From NCBI GenBank assembly GCA_045114175.1, contig JBGUJZ010000034.1, positions 1 through 52,982 on the forward strand: a stretch of 52,982 nucleotides of DNA, in the 5' to 3' direction. Origin of the DNA: Cacconaster sp045114175. GTDB taxonomy: Bacteria > Bacteroidota > Bacteroidia > Bacteroidales > UBA932. The position numbers were made by a program, and so were the translations under genes. The notes beneath the pieces are model-generated. The model saw only the letters and a list, made by a program, of their open reading frames with translations. It had not been told where the DNA came from and did not search any database. Positions within the stretch are counted from its first letter, which is position 1. The number at the start of each line of letters is the position of its first letter. Shown here piece by piece: positions 41,662 to 49,743 of this stretch.

Positions 41662-43818
41662 CTAGAGCCGCGTCACCTGACGGACGGCCTTGTTCTTCTT
41701 GAGATTGGCAATGATCTTCTCCAGCTCTTCGTTGCTGGAGACGTAGATTTGCGTATTGATTTCGTGGCTGCCGTCCGCACGGTCCGTGGTAATAAAGGAG
41801 CGGATGGAGGCCTTGAAGAGACTGATGGTGGAGATGATGTCGCAGGAGGCCGACTCTTCGCCCGCATAGAGGATACGCAGCGAGGTCTGGGAACTGGTGC
41901 GTTCCGCGCTTGAACGCCAGCGCACCTTCTGGATGCGATAGGGGTAGGTTTCGAGCAGCCGGGCAGCGTTCGGACAGGACATCCGGTGTATCTTGAGTCC
42001 CTCCTTGACCGTCACAAATCCGAATACGGCGTCGCCGTAGATAGGGTTGCAGCAGCGGGCCATGCGGTAGCCGACCTTGCCCATCGTATCGTCGCCGATG
42101 ATCAGGTAGTCACCGGACTCCTCCCGAAGGGTTCGGCGCGGTTTGCCGGTTTCCTCTTCGTGGACTTCTGCAGCGGCCATTTCAGCGGTAGCCCGGTCGC
42201 GGAATTCGATGATGTCTATATCGCCGGAACCAATGGCCGCAAAGAGTTCGTTCAGCGTCTTGTGCCCGTATCGTTTGACCAGCGTGGCCATCACGCTGTC
42301 CGGAATCTCCAGTTTCCAATTCTTGAGGCGCCGCTCCAGCAGTTCCTTGCCGGCGGCAGCCTGTTTGTTCTCTTCCTCCTTGAGACAGAGTCGGATCTTG
42401 TTGCGCGCCTTGGAGGTTACCACAAAGTCAAGCCAGTCGCGGTTGGGCTTCTGGTTCTTGCCCGTGAGAATCTCCACTACATCGCCGGTCTTAAGCCGTT
42501 CGCGGAGCTGGACCATCCGGCCGTTGATGCGGCCGCCGGTGCAGCGCACACCCACGCCCGAGTGAATCTCAAAGGCGAAATCCAGCAGCGTGGCGCCTTG
42601 CGGAAGCTGTCGCAGATCCCCCTTGGGGGTGAAGACATAGACCTCGCCGAGCAGTTCCGGCGTGAGGTTGGTGTAGTGTTCTCCGCCGCCGCTCATCATG
42701 GTGCGGACGCGTCGCAGCCAGCCGTCCAGCATGGCCTCGCTCTGGATGCCTTTGTAGGACCAGTGGGAAGCGCCGCCCTGTTCTGCTTCAAAGTCCATGC
42801 GGGTGGTACGGATCTGTACCTCCACGAAGGTTCCGCCGCCGGTATCTACCGTGGTGTGGAGGGATTCGTAGCCGTTGGACTTGGGCTGGCTGAGCCAGTC
42901 GCGGAGACGGTTAGTATCGGGGGTATATTCTTCTGTGACAAGGGAATAAACCTGCCAGCAGAGTTGGTGTTCCAGTTTCTTCTCCGGCGGACAGTCAATG
43001 ATGAACCGCATGGCAAAGACATCGTAGATCTTCTCGAAGGGAACCTTCTGCGCCTGCATCTTTTTCCAGATGGAGTAGGCGCTCTTGGTGCGCGCCTTCA
43101 TCGTGTATTGGATGCCGGCCCGGTTGAGTTTCTCCTTGAGCGGGTCGATGAACCGTTCGGCCAACGCCTCGCGATCTTTCTCAGTGGCTTTCAGGTGGTT
43201 GGTGATGAGCCGGTACTGCTCCGGTTCGGAGTATTTCAGGAAGAGATCCTCCATCTCGCTCTTGACGCGGTAGAGGCCCAGCTGGTGGGCGAGCGGCACG
43301 TAGAGCAGGATGGTTTCGGTGATCTTTGCCTTGCGCTTGGAGGGTGGGAAACTCTCCAGGTTTCGCATGATTTCCAGACGGTCCGCCAGCTTGATGAGCA
43401 CCACCCGTGGGTCGGTGGAGTAGCTGAGAATCAGCTTGCGGTAGCGCTCCTCGTTGAGATTGGTCTCCTGCAGTGTGATAAACGAGATGTGGTTTAGCCC
43501 GCTGACGATGTTGAGCACCTCCGCGGGATAGTTCTTGCGGAATTCAGCCATCGCCTCGCTGCCATCCAGCGCGGCGGCATCTTCTCCCTGGAAACGGCCG
43601 GCTTCGTGCAGCAGCACGGCCGTCACCGAATCGGCCTTGAGGCCCAGTTCTTCCGCCACGATGCGCACGACCCCGAGCGGATGCTCGATAAAGGGGTGAT
43701 GGTTGCTTCGTTCACGGCCTTGCAGCAGGGTGGATGCGGTTTCCCAGGCGGAAACCACCATGCGGCGATCGGACTCGCCGTAACTTTCTAGAATCTTCTG
43801 TAGCGCTGTGGGGATCAT
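41662..43818 (-). CDS. relA: RelA/SpoT homologue, probably (p)ppGpp synthetase only
   Basis: 718 residues of long RSH layout: HD domain (about 25-180), synthetase (about 225-355; ARTKSAYSIWKKM, YDVFAMRFII, KSNGYESLHTTV, EVQIRTTRMDFEAE, ASHWSYK), TGS (about 385-445; VYVFTPKGDLRQLPQGATLLDFAFEIHSG), helical and zinc-finger-like region (MARCCNPIYGD) and ACT (about 640-718). The HD domain is damaged: the usual LLHDVVEDT reads LLHEAGRFQ (69-77), replacing the metal Asp and the catalytic Glu-Asp, and KLADRLHNMR reads KLADRLEIMR. Hydrolysis is therefore unlikely and the protein resembles RelA rather than SpoT. It starts within the uvrB end (4-nt overlap ATGA) and precedes uvrA by 6 nt. Confidence 0.93.
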   Translation of the reverse strand: MIPTALQKILESYGESDRRMVVSAWETASTLLQGRERSNHHPFIEHPLGVVRIVAEELGLKADSVTAVLLHEAGRFQGEDAAALDGSEAMAEFRKNYPAEVLNIVSGLNHISFITLQETNLNEERYRKLILSYSTDPRVVLIKLADRLEIMRNLESFPPSKRKAKITETILLYVPLAHQLGLYRVKSEMEDLFLKYSEPEQYRLITNHLKATEKDREALAERFIDPLKEKLNRAGIQYTMKARTKSAYSIWKKMQAQKVPFEKIYDVFAMRFIIDCPPEKKLEHQLCWQVYSLVTEEYTPDTNRLRDWLSQPKSNGYESLHTTVDTGGGTFVEVQIRTTRMDFEAEQGGASHWSYKGIQSEAMLDGWLRRVRTMMSGGGEHYTNLTPELLGEVYVFTPKGDLRQLPQGATLLDFAFEIHSGVGVRCTGGRINGRMVQLRERLKTGDVVEILTGKNQKPNRDWLDFVVTSKARNKIRLCLKEEENKQAAAGKELLERRLKNWKLEIPDSVMATLVKRYGHKTLNELFAAIGSGDIDIIEFRDRATAEMAAAEVHEEETGKPRRTLREESGDYLIIGDDTMGKVGYRMARCCNPIYGDAVFGFVTVKEGLKIHRMSCPNAARLLETYPYRIQKVRWRSSAERTSSQTSLRILYAGEESASCDIISTISLFKASIRSFITTDRADGSHEINTQIYVSSNEELEKIIANLKKNKAVRQVTRL

Positions 43819-45809
43819 CTTTCCAAGAGTTCTTTAAGTGCAAACATTTCATCGCGGTAGCGGGCAGCCTGCAGGAAGTCGAGTTCCTTTGCAGCCGCCT
43901 CCATCCGGGTGCGGGCATTCTCCAGGGCTTTGCGGAGCCCTTCGCGATCCATGGAGCGGATGACGGGATCTTCGGCCAAACAGCGGGTGCGGTTGGCCTG
44001 CTCCACCTCAAAGCTGCGGGCCAGCGTGGAGGCACGGGTGGCCGATCCTACCTGGGTCGGGGTAATCCCATGTTCCTCATTGTAGGCCTGCTGCTTGGCG
44101 CGGCGGCGTTCGGTCTCGTCTATCGTCTCCTTCATGGAGCGGGTAATGGTATCGGCGTACATCAGCACGCGGCCGTTGACGTTGCGCGCGGCACGGCCTG
44201 CCGTCTGGGTGAGGGAGCGGCCGGAGCGGAGGAAACCCTCCTTGTCGGCATCGAGGATGGCTACGAGCGATACGGTAGGCAGGTCCAGACCTTCGCGCAG
44301 CAGATTGACGCCCACCAGGACGTCGAACCGGCCCGCCTTAAAGTCCTCAATAATCTCCACACGCTCAAGCGTATCCACATCGGAATGTATGTATCGGGCG
44401 CGTACGCCCATCTTGGTCAGATAGTTCTCCAGATCTTCCGCCATCTTCTTGGTAAGCGTGGTGACCAGCACCCGCTCGTCCCGTTCGGCACAGACCTGAA
44501 TCTCCTCCAGCAGGTCGTCCACCTGATTCTTGATGGGACGCACCTCGATGGGGGGATCGAGCAGGCCGGTGGGGCGCACCACCTGCTCCACCACGGCGCC
44601 GCCGCACTCTTCCAGTTCGTAATCACCCGGGGTGGCGCTGACAAAGAGACGCTGGCCCACCAGGGCGTCGAATTCGTCGAACTGGAGCGGACGGTTGTCG
44701 GCGGCAGCGGGCAGACGGAATCCATATTCAATGAGGGTCTGCTTGCGGGAGCGGTCGCCGCCGTACATAGCGCGAACCTGCGGTAGGGTTACGTGGCTTT
44801 CGTCAATGAAGGTCAGGTAGCCCGGATCAAAATAGTCCAGCAGGCAGAAGGGACGGGTTCCGGCCTTGCGGCCGTCGAAGTAGCGGGAATAGTTCTCAAT
44901 GCCGGGGCAGTAGCCAATCTCGCGGATCATCTCAAGATCGTACTCCACGCGGCTCATCAACCGTTTGGCTTCCAGGTTCTTGCCGATCTCCCGGAAGTAG
45001 TTGTACTGCTCCATCAGATCGTCTTGGATCTGGCTGATGGCGGCCCGGCTCCGCTCCTTGGAGGTGACGAAGTTGTTGGCCGGGTAGATGGAGATCTCCT
45101 CGAAACTGCGCAGGGTGGCGCCGCTCACCGGATCGATCATCTCAATGGAATCAATCTCGTCGCCGAAGAAGGTGATGCGGTTGGCCGTGTCGCCGTAAGC
45201 GGGGAAGATGTCCACCACATCGCCCTTGACGCGGAAGTTGCCGCGTGAGAATTCGGCCTCGGTGCGGCTGTATAGGGCATCCACCAGGGCGTAGAGCAGT
45301 TTCTGGCGGCTCATTTGGTCGCCCACGTGCAGATTGACGGTGGTGGCGTGGAAGTCCTCCGGATTGCCGATTCCGTAGAGGCAGGAGACCGACGAGACCA
45401 CGATGATGTCTTTGCGTCCGGAGAGCAGGGCGGCTGCCGCGCTCAGTCGGAGTTTCTCGAGTTCATCGTTGATGCTCAGGTCTTTCTCGATATAGGTATC
45501 CGTCACCGGCAGGTAAGCCTCCGGCTGATAGTAGTCATAGTAGGAGACGTAGTATTCCACCGCATTCTCGGGGAAGAACGCCTTGAATTCGCTATAGAGC
45601 TGCGCGGCGAGCGTCTTGTTGTGGCTCAGGATCAGCGTAGGACGCTGGAGCCGGGCAATCACGCTGGCCATCGTAAAGGTTTTGCCCGATCCCGTCACAC
45701 CCATCAGCGTCGTGCACTTGTTGCCTTCGCGGATAGAGGCGCAGATCTCCTCGATGGCCTGGGGTTGGTCACCGGTGGGCTGGTAGGGGGCGTGGAGGCG
45801 GAATTCCAT
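43815..45809 (-). CDS. uvrB: UvrABC excinuclease subunit B
   Basis: 664 residues from the ATG at 45809 (MEFRLHAPYQPTGDQPQAI). UvrB is the damage-verifying helicase-like subunit: Walker A GVTGSGKT (37-44), beta-hairpin with YYDYYQPEAYLP, DESHVTLPQ, RPTGLLDPPIEVRP, and the C-terminal UVR motif (KELDFLQAARYRDEM) that contacts UvrC. The open frame runs on upstream for 109 codons, antisense-like in composition and inside the M28 gene, so it is not part of UvrB. The ATG overlaps the TAA of the M28-like gene by one base, and the end overlaps the RSH start by four. Confidence 0.97.
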   Translation of the reverse strand: MEFRLHAPYQPTGDQPQAIEEICASIREGNKCTTLMGVTGSGKTFTMASVIARLQRPTLILSHNKTLAAQLYSEFKAFFPENAVEYYVSYYDYYQPEAYLPVTDTYIEKDLSINDELEKLRLSAAAALLSGRKDIIVVSSVSCLYGIGNPEDFHATTVNLHVGDQMSRQKLLYALVDALYSRTEAEFSRGNFRVKGDVVDIFPAYGDTANRITFFGDEIDSIEMIDPVSGATLRSFEEISIYPANNFVTSKERSRAAISQIQDDLMEQYNYFREIGKNLEAKRLMSRVEYDLEMIREIGYCPGIENYSRYFDGRKAGTRPFCLLDYFDPGYLTFIDESHVTLPQVRAMYGGDRSRKQTLIEYGFRLPAAADNRPLQFDEFDALVGQRLFVSATPGDYELEECGGAVVEQVVRPTGLLDPPIEVRPIKNQVDDLLEEIQVCAERDERVLVTTLTKKMAEDLENYLTKMGVRARYIHSDVDTLERVEIIEDFKAGRFDVLVGVNLLREGLDLPTVSLVAILDADKEGFLRSGRSLTQTAGRAARNVNGRVLMYADTITRSMKETIDETERRRAKQQAYNEEHGITPTQVGSATRASTLARSFEVEQANRTRCLAEDPVIRSMDREGLRKALENARTRMEAAAKELDFLQAARYRDEMFALKELLER

Positions 45810-46747
45810 TACTGGCAAAGGGCGTTGATCAGGTGGAAGAGGACCACGGTCCGGCGCTGCAGCACCGCGTGGTTGATGATCTGCGGATCGTCGGTAGCCT
45901 TGTAGGTATGCTCGTGAAAACCCGAAGTCAGGAAGAGGGTCGGATAGCCGCGCTCTACGAATACCGAATGGTCGCCGGAGCGATACATCATCCGCGAAAA
46001 GTCGCGGCTGCCGTAGAAACTCAAATCCAGATCCATCTTGCAGCCCGGACGGGTGCAGATGCCCTGCAGGAAGCCCTGGTAGCGAGCGGGCAGCGACTCC
46101 TCTCCCAGTGCAATCAGGTAGTAGCGGTTGCGCCACACCGGCACCAGGTCGGAGCCGAAGATATCAATGTTCAATACGCAAGAGACTTTCTTGCGCGGAA
46201 TATTCAGATTGTCAGCTAAATAGTGGCTTCCTGCCGAATCCAGTTCCTTGCCGTCCAGCGCCACGAAGATCAGGTTTTTCCGCGGACCGATGCCATCGTT
46301 CTGCAACCCTTTGAACATACGGGCCAGCGAGATGAGGGCGGCCACGCCCGAGGCGTTGTCGTCCGCACCGTTGTAGATGGTGCCACCCAACTCTCCCAGG
46401 TGGTCGTAGTGGGCCGTGATGAGGATATACTCGTCGGATGGCTCGGTGGCGTTGAGCACGCCCACGATGTTGCGCAGCGTGATAGAGTCGCGGTAGCGGA
46501 AACTCTGCGTGTAAACCCAGTCGCGCGGGTTGAGCCCCGATTCGCGGAACTGCTGCACGATGAAATCGGCCGCCATGGCGCAACCAACCGTACCCGAGGC
46601 ACGGCCTTTGCAGGCATCATCGGCCAGAAAGGCGATGACCCGACGCTGCAAAAGGGTGTCCGCCAACCGCTCATACGGCTGAAGCCGCTGCCCGAAAAGG
46701 GGAACGGCAAAAAGGAGGGCGATGAGCAGGGGAAGGGCTTTCCGCAT
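45809..46747 (-). CDS. M28-family peptidase-like protein, catalytic Glu replaced
   Basis: 312 residues: signal peptide (1-19, ending PLFGQ) and an M28 zinc-aminopeptidase fold. Metal ligand positions look kept: H113 and D115 in TAHYDHLG, D130 in NGADDNASG, E168, D195 in NIDIFG and a His in FHEHTYK (278-283). The GEE motif, whose first Glu is the general base, reads GKE (166-168), confirmed by AAG in the DNA. It may bind zinc and substrate without efficient hydrolysis, or use another base. Exported to periplasm or surface. It leads the uvrB-rsh-uvrA operon by a one-base overlap, with no evident functional link. Confidence 0.88.
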   Translation of the reverse strand: MRKALPLLIALLFAVPLFGQRLQPYERLADTLLQRRVIAFLADDACKGRASGTVGCAMAADFIVQQFRESGLNPRDWVYTQSFRYRDSITLRNIVGVLNATEPSDEYILITAHYDHLGELGGTIYNGADDNASGVAALISLARMFKGLQNDGIGPRKNLIFVALDGKELDSAGSHYLADNLNIPRKKVSCVLNIDIFGSDLVPVWRNRYYLIALGEESLPARYQGFLQGICTRPGCKMDLDLSFYGSRDFSRMMYRSGDHSVFVERGYPTLFLTSGFHEHTYKATDDPQIINHAVLQRRTVVLFHLINALCQ

Positions 46748-46766
46748 TTTGTGTACAGGTAATTCG

Positions 46767-46774
46767 CAAAAATA
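46767..46774 (-). promoter_or_regulatory. -7 promoter element of the M28-uvrB-rsh-uvrA operon
   Basis: Minus strand TATTTTTG, 19 nt before ATG 46747. It is separated by only two bases from the plus-strand element of the TPR gene. Confidence 0.55.
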
Positions 46775-46776
46775 AC

Positions 46777-46784
46777 TATTTTTG
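46777..46784 (+). promoter_or_regulatory. -7 promoter element of the TPR/EamA/M23 operon
   Basis: TATTTTTG ends 5 nt before the ATG at 46790, so the transcript should begin at or next to the start codon. Confidence 0.55.
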
Positions 46785-46789
46785 CACTC

Positions 46790-48784
46790 ATGAACAAAAA
46801 GGCCGTCATAATTCTGGCGCTGTTATTCTTCCCGCTCTGTCGCCTCAGTGCGCAGTATGATTTGAACCACTTCTACTATCAGGGAAGACAGGCGCTGATT
46901 GACGGAAAATATGCGGCCGCCATCGAGAGTTTCAACATCCTCTCCCGACTGGATACCGCCAGCTTCGAAGCCTATTTCTTCCGCGGAATTGCCAAGTATA
47001 ATCTGGGCGATTTTGCCGGTGCGCAGAAGGACTTTGACCGCACGCTGCACTTCAATCCCATCTATACGCCCGCCTATCACTACCGCGCCATCACGCTCAG
47101 CCGAATCGGCAAGTACGACCTGGCTCTCAAGGATTTGGAAGAGGCAGTGGACCTGCGCCCCAGCTATACGGGACTCTATTTCAGCCGCGGTGTGACCTAT
47201 TTTCTCTCGCAGCAGTTCGACCTGGCCATCCAGGACTTCAACCGCTTCATCCGCCGTGAGCCGCGCGAAGGGGACGCCTACCTGAACCGCGGCGCCTGCT
47301 ACCTTTTCCTGGGCGATACCACCCAGGCGATGGCCGACTACAACAAGGCCATCTCGCTGAACCGTTACGACCCGGAGGGCTATGTCCGCCGCTCTCGCGT
47401 CTATGGCATGCAGGAGAAATACGACGAGGCTATCGCAGACCTGAACAAGGCTATCGGCCTGGACTCCACCAATACCTACGCCTACTTCAATCGAGCCCTG
47501 CTGCAGTACAACCGCAAGGAGGTTCGTGCGGCCCTGGACGACCTGAACCGCGTGCTCAAAGAGGAGCCGGGCAATGCCCTGACCCTCTACAACCGCGCGC
47601 TGATTCTGGCCCAGGTGGGGGATTATCCCGGCGCGCTGGATGATTACGACCGCGTGCTGAACATCAATCCCAACAACGTGCTGGCTTACTTTAACCGCGC
47701 CTCCGTCTATATGGAGCTGGGGCGCTGGCGGGATGCGATGGATGACTATTCCAAGGCCATCAACCTCTATCCCGACTTTGCACAGGCTTACATGAACCGG
47801 GCCTACGCCAAGAACATGCTTGGGCAGTACAACTCCTCCAAGAAGGACTATCAGATTGCACAGCAGAAGATTGCGGAGTATAAGGCGCGCGCTACCGATT
47901 CGACCGCCCATTCCGCCTTTGCGGATACCAGCCGCAAGTTCGACGCCTTGCTGGCGCTCGACGCCGATTTTGCCAAGAAGGACTTCGACAACGAACTGCT
48001 TCAGTACCGCGACGTAGATATCCGGCTCAAGCCGCTCTTCAAGTTCTCTGCCGTGGATGCCCAGGAGAACATCAACTTCTTGAACCGCAGGTTTGAAGAT
48101 GATGCGCTGGAGGCTTTCCTCAAGGCTTCGCCCATCCCGGTACGCTTCGCGGCCGCCAAGGAGGCATCGCTCACGACGGGCGACCGCCGCCGGGTAGAGA
48201 TAGACCGTCAGGTGGCAGCGGGCAGAACCCCGACAAACCTCTTTGCCAAAGCGCTGCTGGAGGCGGACAACAAACAGTTTAACAATGCGATGCTCTGCTA
48301 CGACGCGGCCATCGCCCTGGAACCGGACAATGCCTGGTTCTATATTAACCGCGGTGCCCTGCAGGCCGAGATGATCGACTTCATCTCCTCCATTGAGAAC
48401 AATGTGCAGGTGCTCACGCTGGACAACACCAAGACGGTCAAGACCCGCGTGCAGGATCAGGTAACCCGCAGTTACGACTATACGCCCGCCCTGCACGATA
48501 TGACGCGGGCAGAAGAATTGATGCCCGATTCGCCCTACATCCATTACAACCTGGGTAATCTCTACTGCCTCTCGAACGATCTGCCGGAATCTATTTCGCA
48601 ATATACCAAGGCGATAGAGCTTGCGCCGAAGATCGGCGAGGCATACTACAACCGCGGCCTTGTGCAGATTTACCTGAAGGACCGCGACAAGGGTTGTATT
48701 GACCTGAGCGTAGCAGGCGAGCTGGGCATTGCAGATGCCTACAGCGTCATCAAAAAATACTGTAAACAGGAGGATAAAGAATAA
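46790..48784 (+). CDS. Large secreted TPR-repeat protein
   Basis: 664 residues: signal peptide (about 1-21, ending RLSAQ), then at least ten consecutive TPRs (about 25-360) with clear consensus such as AYFFRGIAKYNLGDFAGAQKDF, YHYRAITLSRIGKYDLALKDLEEA and AYFNRASVYMELGRWRDAMDDYSKAI, a less regular middle part (about 370-480) with VRFAAAKEASLTTGDRRRVE, and two or three more TPRs to the end (IHYNLGNLYCLSNDLPESISQYTKAIEL). A protein-binding scaffold in the periplasm is likely. Last base of its stop is the first base of the EamA ATG. The promoter suggests an almost leaderless mRNA. Confidence 0.92.
   Translation: MNKKAVIILALLFFPLCRLSAQYDLNHFYYQGRQALIDGKYAAAIESFNILSRLDTASFEAYFFRGIAKYNLGDFAGAQKDFDRTLHFNPIYTPAYHYRAITLSRIGKYDLALKDLEEAVDLRPSYTGLYFSRGVTYFLSQQFDLAIQDFNRFIRREPREGDAYLNRGACYLFLGDTTQAMADYNKAISLNRYDPEGYVRRSRVYGMQEKYDEAIADLNKAIGLDSTNTYAYFNRALLQYNRKEVRAALDDLNRVLKEEPGNALTLYNRALILAQVGDYPGALDDYDRVLNINPNNVLAYFNRASVYMELGRWRDAMDDYSKAINLYPDFAQAYMNRAYAKNMLGQYNSSKKDYQIAQQKIAEYKARATDSTAHSAFADTSRKFDALLALDADFAKKDFDNELLQYRDVDIRLKPLFKFSAVDAQENINFLNRRFEDDALEAFLKASPIPVRFAAAKEASLTTGDRRRVEIDRQVAAGRTPTNLFAKALLEADNKQFNNAMLCYDAAIALEPDNAWFYINRGALQAEMIDFISSIENNVQVLTLDNTKTVKTRVQDQVTRSYDYTPALHDMTRAEELMPDSPYIHYNLGNLYCLSNDLPESISQYTKAIELAPKIGEAYYNRGLVQIYLKDRDKGCIDLSVAGELGIADAYSVIKKYCKQEDKE
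48768..48773 (+). promoter_or_regulatory. Shine-Dalgarno-like AGGAGG before the EamA gene
   Basis: AGGAGG with a 10-nt spacer to ATG 48784, inside the end of the TPR gene. Another case of a Shine-Dalgarno site at an overlapping start. Confidence 0.5.
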
Positions 48785-49734
48785 TGGTCTGGCTCTGGAC
48801 ATCGGTTGCTTCCGCACTGCTTCTCGGCTGCTATGACATTGCCAAGAAACAGGCACTCAAACGAAATGGCGTCCTTGAAGTTTTGCTCGTTGCTACAGCG
48901 CTCTCCACGCTGTTCCTGATACCCGTGCTTGTGGGGCCGCATCCGGCCACCCTGCAAATGCATTTCTGGCTCTTTTTGAAGTCGTTGCTGGTGGCGGGCT
49001 CCTGGATCTTCGGCATCCTGGGCCTCAAGCACTTGCCCCTGACTACGGTGGGTATCATCAAAGCCACCCGCCCGGTATTCGTGCTGCTGGGCTGCCTGTT
49101 GCTCTTTGGCGAGGTGCTGAACGGCCTCCAGTGGGCTGGCATCGCCGTGGCCATTACGGCCCTGACTTTACTCGGCCTTTCGTCGCGCAGCGAGGGCATC
49201 TATTTCCATCGCGACCGCTGGGTGTGGAGCATGGGGCTTTCCGTGCTTTTTGGCGTGGTCAGCGCCCTCTTTGACAAGCAGATCGTCTCTAACCTGAAAC
49301 TTCCGCCGGTCTTCACCCTGGCCTGGTGTGACCTCTATGTCACCGTCATTCTTGGCTTTTGTGTAGCGTTGAACCGATTCATTCTTTGGAAAAGACAGGC
49401 TCCCGTTGCCGGAATGGAATCCGGCTTCGCGAAACAAACAGGGGGAAGAGTTCCTCTTCGCTCGGATTCCATTCCGAGCATCGTTCCCTTCCGCTGGGAC
49501 TGGTCGTTGCTGTTAATCGCTGTTTTTATCACCATTTCCGATATCCTGTATTTCTACTCGCTCAGTTGCGAAGGTTCGCTGCTGGCGGTGGTCTCCATGC
49601 TGCGGCGCAGCTCCGTTGTCGTGACCTTCCTGGGAGGCGCTATCCTCTTCAAAGAGAGGAACCTGCGTGCCAAAGGGTGGGTGCTGCTCCTGCTGCTCGC
49701 CGGTATGGTATTGTTGTTCTTTGGATCCCGATAA
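48784..49734 (+). CDS. EamA/DMT-family transporter with inserted loop
   Basis: 316 residues with about ten membrane helices in two EamA repeats (about 5-135 and 150-315). WLWTSVASALLLGCYDIAKK, GIIKATRPVFVLLGCLL and SMLRRSSVVVTFLGGAILFKE are DMT-like; substrates of the family range from amino acids to nucleotide sugars. Residues about 203-239 form an unusually long hydrophilic loop between helices; its DNA holds a perfect 14-bp inverted repeat with inner hairpins (49410-49476), so the loop looks like an in-frame insertion of a palindromic element. The ATG overlaps the TPR gene stop by one base, with AGGAGG upstream. The M23 gene follows after 9 nt. Confidence 0.88.
   Translation: MVWLWTSVASALLLGCYDIAKKQALKRNGVLEVLLVATALSTLFLIPVLVGPHPATLQMHFWLFLKSLLVAGSWIFGILGLKHLPLTTVGIIKATRPVFVLLGCLLLFGEVLNGLQWAGIAVAITALTLLGLSSRSEGIYFHRDRWVWSMGLSVLFGVVSALFDKQIVSNLKLPPVFTLAWCDLYVTVILGFCVALNRFILWKRQAPVAGMESGFAKQTGGRVPLRSDSIPSIVPFRWDWSLLLIAVFITISDILYFYSLSCEGSLLAVVSMLRRSSVVVTFLGGAILFKERNLRAKGWVLLLLLAGMVLLFFGSR
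49410..49476. repeat. Palindromic element in frame within the EamA gene
   Basis: Arms cggaatggaatccg (49410-49423) and cggattccattccg (49463-49476) are perfect 14-bp complements. Inside lie ttcgcgaa (49426-49433) and gaagag-ttc-ctcttc (49445-49459). The 67-nt element is read through without a stop and specifies about 22 hydrophilic residues in the transporter loop. Confidence 0.8.
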
Positions 49735-49743
49735 TTCACTTTT

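Noticed and set aside
40327..41913. Plus-strand open frame of 528 codons opposite uvrA, and a 503-codon frame at 41986-43497 opposite the RSH gene
   Set aside because: Antisense shadows of strongly supported genes; composition is typical of reverse-complement codons and no domains are visible.
45810..46136. A longer UvrB beginning upstream at 46136
   Set aside because: The added 109 residues are an out-of-frame reading of the M28-like gene, while MEFRLHAPYQ at 45809 is the normal UvrB start.
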